A stretch of DNA of 64,000 nt from Caulobacter segnis. Lineage in GTDB: Bacteria > Pseudomonadota > Alphaproteobacteria > Caulobacterales > Caulobacteraceae. Location: NCBI RefSeq assembly GCF_023935105.1, contig NZ_CP096040.1, positions 4,693,001 to 4,757,000 on the forward strand, written 5' to 3'. The number at the start of each line of letters is the position of its first letter. The first letter of the stretch is position 1. Shown piece by piece: positions 26,191 through 33,268 of the stretch. The translations under genes and the position numbers were made by a program. The notes under the pieces were generated by a model. That model worked only from the letters and a program-made list of their open reading frames with translations. It was not told the origin of the DNA and made no database searches.

Positions 26191-27329
26191 GCGGCGACTC
26201 CCGTGTGCGGACGATCATAGAGACCGGCGATCACGTCCTCGGCCAGACCGAAGGCCGTCGAGGCGCCGGTCCCGCCGGTCACGGTCACCAGCCGCACGCG
26301 CGGCGCCGGGGCCTCAACCAGGCTGTGGCGATCGGCCGAGGCGTAGGTGCCGGTCCAGCGCTCCAGCACCGGCGGGGCGGCCTGGCCGAACACCGCCTGG
26401 AACTCGTCGAGGATCAGGGCGTCGACGTCGTCGCGGACGAAGGGATCGGGCGTGGCGGCGTAGTGGTGGCTGTCGCCGACCACCAGCGAGCCGTCGGCGC
26501 TCTGCACCACGATCAGGTGGACGCCGTGCTGCAGGTGGGCGGCCTGCTCGGCCTCCAGCCGCGCGCGCAGGGCGGCCGTTTCCGGCAGGGCGGCGTAGCC
26601 GAGATAGCGGACCAGCCCCAGATCGGACATCACCGGCGCGGGCAGCCGCCAGCCCGGATCGGCCAGGCGCAGCATCTGCAGCTTGCAGCGCGTCACCTCG
26701 GCCTCGGCGAAGCGGTCGGGGAACAGGGTGACCAGGTCGTCGCCGGGACAGACCACGATCGTCTCGGCCCGGATGACGCCGGCCGAGGTTTCCAGCCGCC
26801 CGGTCTCCACGCCGCGGACCGCGACGCCGCGCAGGAAGGCGACGCCGTGGGCCTTGCCCAGCCAGGCGGCCAGGCGCGGAATGGCGGTGCGGGACTCGAC
26901 GCGCAGGTCGACGGCGCTGGTCAGGGCGCCGAGCGCCTGGCCCTGGCCCTGGCCCGGAAGCCGTTCGCCCAGATCGGCGGCCTCGCGCCAGGCGCAGCCC
27001 TCGGCCATTTCGGTCTGAAGGAACGCCTCCAGCACGGCCTTGGCCTCGGGGCGACGGGCGACCATGGTCAGGCCGCGCTGCAGGACCTCGATCCCGGCCG
27101 GGCCGGCGACCTCGTTCCAGACCTGCGCCGAGCGGCGCGCGCGGCGCCACACCTCGCCGCGCGTCTGGCCCGTGACCGTCACGAAGCCGAAGTTGCGCAC
27201 CGAGGCGCCGTTGGCCTGGGCGTCGCGGTCGATCACCACGACGCGCTTGCCCAGGCGCGCGGCGGCCAGGGCGTGGGCCAGGCCCACTACGCCCGCGCCG
27301 ACCACGGCCAGATCGAAGGAGGTCTCCAT
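26187..27329 (-). CDS. FAD-dependent oxidoreductase of phosphonate clusters (TIGR03364 type)
   Basis: This 380-residue DAO-family protein begins with a Rossmann FAD site, LAVVGAGVVGLAHALAAARLG (GxGxxG at residues 10-15), then VVVIDRDAQANGASVRNFG. The C-terminal TGGTGASTAFGLAEDVIAGL closes the FAD site. This subgroup is repeatedly found beside phnX; related proteins (described as PbfD-like) oxidise aminoethylphosphonate or its N-methyl form to phosphonoacetaldehyde. That role fits here because no PhnW transaminase is seen. Its ATG lies 9 bases after the transporter stop, and its own stop overlaps phnX, so the three are one operon. Precise substrate is not settled by sequence. Confidence 0.88.
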   Translation of the reverse strand: METSFDLAVVGAGVVGLAHALAAARLGKRVVVIDRDAQANGASVRNFGFVTVTGQTRGEVWRRARRSAQVWNEVAGPAGIEVLQRGLTMVARRPEAKAVLEAFLQTEMAEGCAWREAADLGERLPGQGQGQALGALTSAVDLRVESRTAIPRLAAWLGKAHGVAFLRGVAVRGVETGRLETSAGVIRAETIVVCPGDDLVTLFPDRFAEAEVTRCKLQMLRLADPGWRLPAPVMSDLGLVRYLGYAALPETAALRARLEAEQAAHLQHGVHLIVVQSADGSLVVGDSHHYAATPDPFVRDDVDALILDEFQAVFGQAAPPVLERWTGTYASADRHSLVEAPAPRVRLVTVTGGTGASTAFGLAEDVIAGLYDRPHTGVAA

Positions 27330-27338
27330 GGCCGCGCT

Positions 27339-28667
27339 CTAGGGCTCGACGACCTGGCCGGCGGCGAAGCCCGCCGCGTCCCGCCCCGCCGGCGCCGCCT
27401 CGCGCCGACGCAGGAAGTACGCGCCCGCCAGGATCGTGCAGACCGCGCCGACAGCGCTGGTCGCGTAGATGCTGTCGACGAAGAAGCCCAGCCAGTCGAG
27501 GTCGACCATGGCGAAGTTGCGCCAGACCAGCAGGGCGACGCTGCCCAGATAGCCCGAGGCGTCGGCCACGTAGATCAGGAATCCCGCCGTGCCGACCCGG
27601 CCGCTGAAGGCGATCATCCGGTCGAACAGCATGGCGTTGAACGGGGTGTAGGCCATGTAGAGGCCCGCGCCGGTCAGGATCATCCAGCTCAACGGCGCCA
27701 GCAGATGGGCCTGGAAAGCCAGGGTCGCCGCGCCCAGCAGCAGGAAGCCGGCCAGGATCACGCCGTGCATGACCAGCAGGGCCCGCAGGTTGTCGCGCAC
27801 CAGCATCACCGCGCCCATCACCACCAACGAGACCACGGCGACCGGCAGTTCGCTGGCCGTGAAGACGCCCGACGCCTCGCCGAAGCCCAGCGCCGTCCAG
27901 ATCTCGGCCGCGAAGTTGTCGCGGAAGTCGCGCAGGGCCGTCAGCAGCACATAGGCCAAGACCAGCAGCACGATGCCCGGCGCGTAGCGGGCCAGGAAGG
28001 CGCGGCGCTGGCTCAGGTCCATCGGCTCGCGGCGCACGCGGGCGGCCTCGTCGGCCAGGCTGGGCGGCGGCAACTGCACCAGGGCCCAGACCGAGATCGC
28101 CAGCAGCGGCATGAAGATCGCGCCGGTCGCGGCCGGCATCCAGAACGGCGAGACGTGCAGGTCGACCATCAGCCACTTGCCGACCGACTTCACCACGCCC
28201 GACGAGAGGATGAAGCTGGCGCAGAGGATCGAGCCCAGCACCTCGGAGGTGCGCCGCCCCTCCATGAAGCCGAACACCAGGCCCCAGATCATGCCCAGCG
28301 GCAGGCCGTTCAGGAACAGGGCGACGACGTTCCAGGGCGCGGGGATGACCGCGAAGGCCAGCAGGGCCACCCACGAAACGCCGATCAGGCCCAGGATCGC
28401 CACGCCGCGATGGCGGGGCGCGATCTCGGAGATCACCTTGACCCCGATCATCTTAGACAGGGCGTAGCCGGCGACCTGGGCCAGCACGAGGGCGATCTTG
28501 TAGTCGACCGCGAAATGCCAGCCCTCGACCGCGCCGAACGTCGCCGCCGCGAACGGCTTGCGAAAGGCGTACATCGAGAAATAGGCGCAGAAGCCGGCCA
28601 GACCCGCGAACAGGGTGAAGGCCAGCGGATTGGCCCGCTCCAGCCAGCGTCGAGGACCTGATGACAT
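27339..28667 (-). CDS. DUF5690 family MFS-like transporter
   Basis: This 442-residue integral membrane protein has about 12 helices. The N-terminal segment FCAYFSMYAFRKPFAAATF near residue 30 resembles organophosphate:phosphate antiporters such as UhpT/GlpT, and the sequence as a whole matches DUF5690. AAAGGGG precedes the ATG by a suitable distance. A GntR-type palindrome lies 27 bases upstream of the start. As first gene of an operon with an FAD oxidoreductase and phnX it is the best candidate inner-membrane importer for the phosphonate or its precursor; no ABC phosphonate transporter is present. The family is secure, the cargo inferred. Confidence 0.85.
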   Translation of the reverse strand: MSSGPRRWLERANPLAFTLFAGLAGFCAYFSMYAFRKPFAAATFGAVEGWHFAVDYKIALVLAQVAGYALSKMIGVKVISEIAPRHRGVAILGLIGVSWVALLAFAVIPAPWNVVALFLNGLPLGMIWGLVFGFMEGRRTSEVLGSILCASFILSSGVVKSVGKWLMVDLHVSPFWMPAATGAIFMPLLAISVWALVQLPPPSLADEAARVRREPMDLSQRRAFLARYAPGIVLLVLAYVLLTALRDFRDNFAAEIWTALGFGEASGVFTASELPVAVVSLVVMGAVMLVRDNLRALLVMHGVILAGFLLLGAATLAFQAHLLAPLSWMILTGAGLYMAYTPFNAMLFDRMIAFSGRVGTAGFLIYVADASGYLGSVALLVWRNFAMVDLDWLGFFVDSIYATSAVGAVCTILAGAYFLRRREAAPAGRDAAGFAAGQVVEP

Positions 28668-28693
28668 GGAAACGCCCCTTTGATGGAGCGTCC

Positions 28694-28705
28694 TGGTCTA
28701 TACCA
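28694..28705. promoter_or_regulatory. GntR operator copy 3 (transporter/phnX operon)
   Basis: TGGTCTATACCA is identical to the 12-base core of the site at 29612-29627 and lies between gntR and the transporter gene, 27 bases before the latter's ATG. Confidence 0.78.
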
Positions 28706-28746
28706 CGCGGATGTCGGTTCGATGACGGCCGGCGGCCCGCGCGCGC

Positions 28747-29466
28747 CTATCGCACCCGGATGTCGACGCTGACCGTCAGCGCGTCGTGACGCCAGTATTC
28801 GCGGTCGAACTCGACCACGTTGCCCTGGGCGTCGTAGCAGACCCGGACCAGGCTCAGCCCCGGCAGGCCCGACTTGACCCTCAGGGCCTCGGCCTCGTCG
28901 CGGGTCAGGGCGCAGGGCCGCATGTCGACCTTGTTGCGCGCGACGCCGACGCCGTACACCGACTTGAGCACGCTGGTCAGCGAGCCGTTCAGGTCGTGCT
29001 CGATCAGGCCCGGCGCGCGGGCGGCGTCGACGATGATGCTCTCGATCAGCACGGCCCGGCCGTCGATCAGGCGCCGGCGGCGGATCCAGTACATCGGCGC
29101 GCCGACCGGCCGCGAGAAGATCTGGGCCAGCATGCCGTCGGCGACGATCTCGACCTTGCTCAGCGTCTCGGTCTCGGGCCGACGCCCCTGGGCCTCGACA
29201 TAGGACATGAAGCCTTCCCAGCGGGTCGGATCATAGACGACCGGCGGCGGCGAGACGTACCAGCCGCTGCGGTCCTTGCGGTAGATGACCCCCTCGGCCT
29301 CCAGCTGGAACAAGGCCTCGCGGACGGTGCCGCGCGCCACGCCGCCGCCGGCCTGCAACTGGCGCTCGGACGGCAGGCGCTCGCCCGGCTTGAACTCGCC
29401 GCCGCTGATGCGCGCGGCGATGTCGTCGCGCACGCCGAGATACTGAAGACTATCGGGCTGCTGCAT
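28747..29466 (-). CDS. GntR family (HutC/UTRA type) transcriptional regulator, probable phosphonate regulon repressor
   Basis: This 239-residue protein starts at ATG 29466 (a GTG at 29499 is possible). The winged helix-turn-helix spans about residues 10-75 (DIAARISGGEFKPGERLPSE, GTVREALFQLEAEGVIYRKD). The UTRA ligand-binding domain follows (PMYWIRRRRLIDGRAVLIES, DEAEALRVKSGLPGLSLVRV, VVEFDREYWRHDALTVSV). UTRA domains bind small metabolites and regulators of this group control phosphonate genes elsewhere. Four palindromes of the same design surround its neighbours, two of them bracketing this gene, which supports autoregulation and control of the phnX, phospholipase and TonB operons. The inducer is probably aminoethylphosphonate or a derivative (inference). 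Confidence 0.9.
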   Translation of the reverse strand: MQQPDSLQYLGVRDDIAARISGGEFKPGERLPSERQLQAGGGVARGTVREALFQLEAEGVIYRKDRSGWYVSPPPVVYDPTRWEGFMSYVEAQGRRPETETLSKVEIVADGMLAQIFSRPVGAPMYWIRRRRLIDGRAVLIESIIVDAARAPGLIEHDLNGSLTSVLKSVYGVGVARNKVDMRPCALTRDEAEALRVKSGLPGLSLVRVCYDAQGNVVEFDREYWRHDALTVSVDIRVR

Positions 29467-29611
29467 CGAACGACCTGACCAGCGGTCGAATCCCGCCACG
29501 CGCGAGGATGGGAGGGCGCTCCCTTAGGGTCAAGGAACAGGATCGGACTCTGGGCGGGCCAGCCTGATCCCGATCAAGTCGTCACGAAAATTTCGTCAAA
29601 CCATTGCTCAA

Positions 29612-29627
29612 TTTGGTCTATACCAAA
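29612..29627. promoter_or_regulatory. GntR operator copy 4 (phospholipase promoter)
   Basis: TTTGGTCTATACCAAA is a perfect palindrome with 6-base arms, 22 bases before the phospholipase ATG and between it and gntR. It is the best match to the common core. Confidence 0.8.
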
Positions 29628-29648
29628 ATCAAGTTCTGGGAGTTGACC

Positions 29649-31768
29649 ATGGCGACCGACCGCCGCTCTTTCCTGCGCGCCGCCGCCATGGGGGCCGCCT
29701 CCGGCCTGCTGCCGGCGACGGTCGCCAGGGCCATGGCCATCCCCGCGCGCCACCGCACCGGCACGATCATGGACGTCGAGCACGTGGTGATCTTCATGCA
29801 GGAGAACCGCGCCTTCGATCACTATTTCGGGGCGCTGAACGGCGTGCGCGGCCTGGGCGACCCGCGCCCGCAGCGCCTGCCCGGCGGCGCGTCGGTCTGG
29901 CGTCAGCCCAGCCAGGAGCACCCGGACGGCTTCGTCGCCCCGTTCCACGGCGACGCCTCGGCCACCAACGCCTACACGGTGGACGGCTCGGACCAGGGCC
30001 ACCAGGCGGCCATCACCATCGTCAACGGCGGGCGCTACGACCAGTGGGGCCACTCGGGCGAGCTGCACAAGCGGATGGTCTATTACAAGGCCTCGGACCT
30101 GCCGTTCTACCACGCCCTGGCCAGCGCCTTCACGGTCTGCGACGCCTATCACTGCTCGACCCTGACCCAGACCTACCCGAACCGACTGCACCTTTGGACG
30201 GGCTGCAACGGCGGCGGCAAGGTCGGCGGCGACCCGGAGATGAGCAACTACGGCGAGGACGAGACGCCCAGCGCCGACATGGCCGAGGACAAGGTCATGG
30301 CCAACGGGCCGCACGACTGGACGACCTACGCCGAGCGGCTGCAGGCGGCCGGGATCAGCTGGAAGGTCTACCAGGAGTACGACAATTTCGGCGACAACAT
30401 CCTGTCGGTGTTCAAGCCCTTCCGCCCGTGCGCCAAGGACTCCGAGCTCTATGCTCGCGGCCGCGCGTGGGTGGGCGAAGGCAAGGCCGATCCCGACCGC
30501 AAGCGCTCCGACGGCGAACAGCTGGTCGCGGCTTTCCGCGCCGACGTCGCCGCCGACCGCCTGCCCCAGGTCTCGTGGATCGTCACCGCCGCCGACCTGT
30601 CCGAACATCCGTCGGCCGAGCCGTCGAAGGGCGAGCACGTCTGCGCCGAGCTGATCAAGGCCCTGGTCGACCACCCCGAGGTGTTCGCCAAGACCGTCTT
30701 CATCGTCAACTACGACGAGGCCGGCGGCTTCTACGATCACATGCAGCCGCCCATGCCGCCGCTGACGCCCGAGCAGGGCTGGAGCTCGGTGCCGGTCGCA
30801 GGCGAGATCAAGGACTACGGCCAAGCCAACGAACACGCCAACAAGGGCGCCCATCCGCTGGGCCTAGGCATCCGCGTGCCGGCGATCATCGTGTCGCCCT
30901 GGAGCCGGGGCGGCTTCGTCTGTTCGGAAGTGTTCGACCACACCTCGACCCTGCGGTTCCTGGAGAAGCGCTTCGGGGTGCGCGAGGACAACATCAGCGA
31001 CTGGCGGCGCACGGTCTGCGGCGACCTGACCTCGGCCTTCGACTTCGCCGCGCCCAACCGCGACTGGACGGCCCTGACCCTACCGGCCACCGCCGACTAC
31101 ATGCAGCGCGTGGCGCGCTCCAAGGCCGCGCCGACCTTGCGGATCCCCGAGCGGCAAGGCCCCTCGGCCCAGGACGGCCCCCAGCGCGGCGCGCGCGCCT
31201 GCCCTATCTGCTGTCGGCCGACGCCCGCGTCGAGAACGGCGGCCTATGGATCGACCTGGTCAACGCCGGCCGGGCGGGCGCGGTGTTCCAGGTCTTCGAC
31301 AACACCGACCGCGACGGCCCCTGGCGCTTCACCCTGGCGGCCGGCCAGCGGTACGCGGCGGGACACTGGAACAAAGCCGGCCGCGCGCCGGGCCCCTATG
31401 ACCTGACTGTGCACGGTCCGAACGGCATCTACCGCCGGTTCGCCGGGGACGCCTCGCGCGCCCAGCCGCGGGTCACCGTCGCCGCCGACGCGCGCTCGCG
31501 CCTGGTCGTCAGCCTGACCGGCGCGGGCGTGGCCAGCCTGGAGATGGCGCCGGACTATCCGCTGGCCGAGGGCGAGGCCCGCCAAGCCCTGACGCTGAAG
31601 CCCAGGGCCGTCGTCCGCTCGGTCTGGGACCTGCGCGGCAGCGACCACTGGTACGACCTGACCCTGACCCTGGCCGACGATCCCGCCTTCACCCAGCGCC
31701 TGGCCGGACATCTCGAGACCGGCCGCGCCAGCCGCACCGATCCGGGGATCGGGCGCATGCGCCTTTAG
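29649..31768 (+). pseudogene. Phospholipase C family enzyme (phosphocholine-specific type), frameshifted near 31195
   Basis: Translation from ATG 29649 (GGGAG upstream) gives a twin-arginine leader DRRSFLRAAAMGAASGLLPA, the catalytic N-terminal motif MQENRAFDHYFGALNGVRG near residue 50 and other phospholipase C/AcpA features (NYDEAGGFYDHM, GLGIRVPAIIVSPWSRGGF). Near 31191-31200, in an alternating GC run, the frame breaks; one missing base would restore RALPYLLSADARV and the C-terminal domain, which continues in the next frame to the stop at 31768. The total is about 706 codons, normal for the family, and all other parts are intact, so this is either a recent mutation or a sequencing error. 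As read, translation would end at 31406 with about 100 residues lost. It shares the GntR palindrome with the phosphonate genes and may release a phosphonate head group from lipids. Confidence 0.85.
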
Positions 31769-31799
31769 CCCACGCCTCAACACTTCCGACGGATATTCG

Positions 31800-32360
31800 A
31801 TGACCTCTCGTCCCGCGGCCGACGCTTTCGTGGCCGAGCTGACCGACCTGTTCACCCGCCTGGGAAATCTGCGCTACGGCGAGGACGTCTCCCAGATGGA
31901 GCACGCCCTCCAGACCGCCCACCACGCCAAGCTGGACGACGCGCCGCCGTCGCTGGTCGCCGCCGCCCTGCTGCACGACGTGGGCCACCTGCTGCAGAAG
32001 ATCGGCGAGGACGCCGCCGACCACGGCGTCGATACCCGTCACGAGCACATCAGCGCCGGCTATCTGGCCCGCGCCTTCGGCCCCGAGGTCACCGAACCGA
32101 TCCGCCTGCATGTGGCGGCAAAGCGCTACCGGGTGGCGGTCGATCCGGCCTATCTGGACCGCCTCAGCCGCGCCTCGCTACAGAGCCTGGCCCTGCAGGG
32201 CGGCCCGATGAGCCCGGACGAGGTCGAGGACTTCCTGGCCAATCCCTGGGCGCCTAGCGCGCTGCGCCTGCGCCAGTACGACGAGGCCGGAAAGGCCCCC
32301 GACGCCGACGTCGCCGCCTTCGCCACCTATCACGACCTGCTGCGCGACCTGATCGGCTAG
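31800..32360 (+). CDS. phnZ: PhnZ-like HD-domain mixed-valent di-iron oxygenase
   Basis: This 186-residue protein matches the phosphonate-associated HDIG family. Candidate di-iron ligands are His35 (SQMEHALQTA), His59-Asp60 (LLHDVGH), His83 (HEHISAGYL), His104 (IRLHVAAKRY) and Asp161 (LRQYDEAG), nearly the numbering of PhnZ. Tyr26 and Glu28 fall where PhnZ has its gating Tyr/Glu. Lys108 and His63 fit substrate contacts. PhnZ cleaves (R)-1-hydroxy-2-aminoethylphosphonate to glycine and phosphate after PhnY hydroxylates the phosphonate; no PhnY-type dioxygenase is in the window. It lies 31 bases after the phospholipase gene, in the same orientation. A TmpB-like substrate (trimethylated AEP) is an alternative. 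Confidence 0.87.
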   Translation: MTSRPAADAFVAELTDLFTRLGNLRYGEDVSQMEHALQTAHHAKLDDAPPSLVAAALLHDVGHLLQKIGEDAADHGVDTRHEHISAGYLARAFGPEVTEPIRLHVAAKRYRVAVDPAYLDRLSRASLQSLALQGGPMSPDEVEDFLANPWAPSALRLRQYDEAGKAPDADVAAFATYHDLLRDLIG

Positions 32361-32379
32361 GGCCAGGCGCGCCCGGCGC

Positions 32380-33135
32380 TCAGGCGACCACCACCTCGGC
32401 GTGGGAGAAGGCGTCCTGGAACGCCGGCGTCAGGGGGGCGTCGGTGACCAGGATGTCCACATCCGCCAGCGCGGCGGTATGGACCAGGCCGATCCGGCCG
32501 AACTTGCCCTGGTCGACCGCCAGCAGCACCCGGCTGGCGGTGGAATAGGCGATGCGGCTCATGATCGCCTCGGTAGGCGAATGGTCCATCAGCCCGTGTT
32601 CCACGCTGACCGCGCCGACGGTCAGGACCGACAGGCTGGGCCGGAAGCCGGCCAGGAAGTCCTGGGCGTGCCGGTCCGAAAAGGCCTGATAGGCCATGTT
32701 CAGTTCGCCGCCGGCCAGGAACAGCGTGTGCCCCCGGTCCTTGCGGACCGCCTGGGCCACGGCCAGCGAGTTGGTGATGATCTTAAGCTGGCGATGCTCG
32801 CCCAGCGCCTTGGCCACGAAGCACGAGGTCGAGCCGCTATCGAGGAACAGGGTGTCGCCGTCGGCGATGAACTTGACCACCGCCTCGGCGATGCGGGTCT
32901 TGCCCGCGACGTTCTTCTGCATGCGCAGGTCGAACGGGCCCTCGATCTCCTGGGGCGGCAGGCGGACCGCGCCGTGCAGGCGCACGATCGATCCCGCCTC
33001 CTCCATCACCCGCAGCTCGCGCCGGATCGTCTCCTCCGACACCGACAGCGTCTTGGCGATGTCGGCGATGGCGCGCGTCTGGTTGGGCTCCAGCAGGTTC
33101 AGGATGTCGCGCTGACGATCGTGGCGTTTCAGCAT
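32380..33135 (-). CDS. DeoR family transcriptional regulator
   Basis: This 251-residue protein starts at ATG 33135, with GGAG 8 bases upstream; an in-frame ATG at 33210 lacks a binding site. The N-terminal DeoR helix-turn-helix is clear (RHDRQRDILNLLEPNQTRAI, then SVSEETIRRELRVMEEAGSI, residues 4-55). The C-terminal sugar-phosphate sensor follows (GDTLFLDSGSTSCFVAKAL, ITNSLAVAQAV, LFLAGGELN, DQGKFGRIGLV). DeoR regulators respond to phosphorylated metabolites. It is downstream of an Oar-like TonB receptor, across a strong hairpin, and the receptor is divergent from a calcineurin-type phosphatase. It probably controls those two genes, perhaps through the inverted repeat at 36393-36423. It is convergent with phnZ. 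Confidence 0.88.
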   Translation of the reverse strand: MLKRHDRQRDILNLLEPNQTRAIADIAKTLSVSEETIRRELRVMEEAGSIVRLHGAVRLPPQEIEGPFDLRMQKNVAGKTRIAEAVVKFIADGDTLFLDSGSTSCFVAKALGEHRQLKIITNSLAVAQAVRKDRGHTLFLAGGELNMAYQAFSDRHAQDFLAGFRPSLSVLTVGAVSVEHGLMDHSPTEAIMSRIAYSTASRVLLAVDQGKFGRIGLVHTAALADVDILVTDAPLTPAFQDAFSHAEVVVA

Positions 33136-33219
33136 TCTGTTGTCCGTCTCCGTCGGCGACGACTCGCCGACCGGGTTTTCCGGAACACTATCGCTTGCGT
33201 TCCGGCGCATGAAGAGCGC

Positions 33220-33255
33220 CCCCGGCCGGCGGGGGTTGGGGAGGACCGGCCGGGG
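33220..33255 (-). terminator. Hairpin between Oar-like receptor and deoR
   Basis: CCCCGGCCGG (33220-33229) and CCGGCCGGGG (33246-33255) form a perfect 10-base GC stem with a 16-base loop, 13 bases after the receptor stop on the minus strand. There is no clear U-tract. It probably lowers read-through from the receptor gene into deoR. Confidence 0.65.
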
Positions 33256-33268
33256 ACGGGCGCGATCG

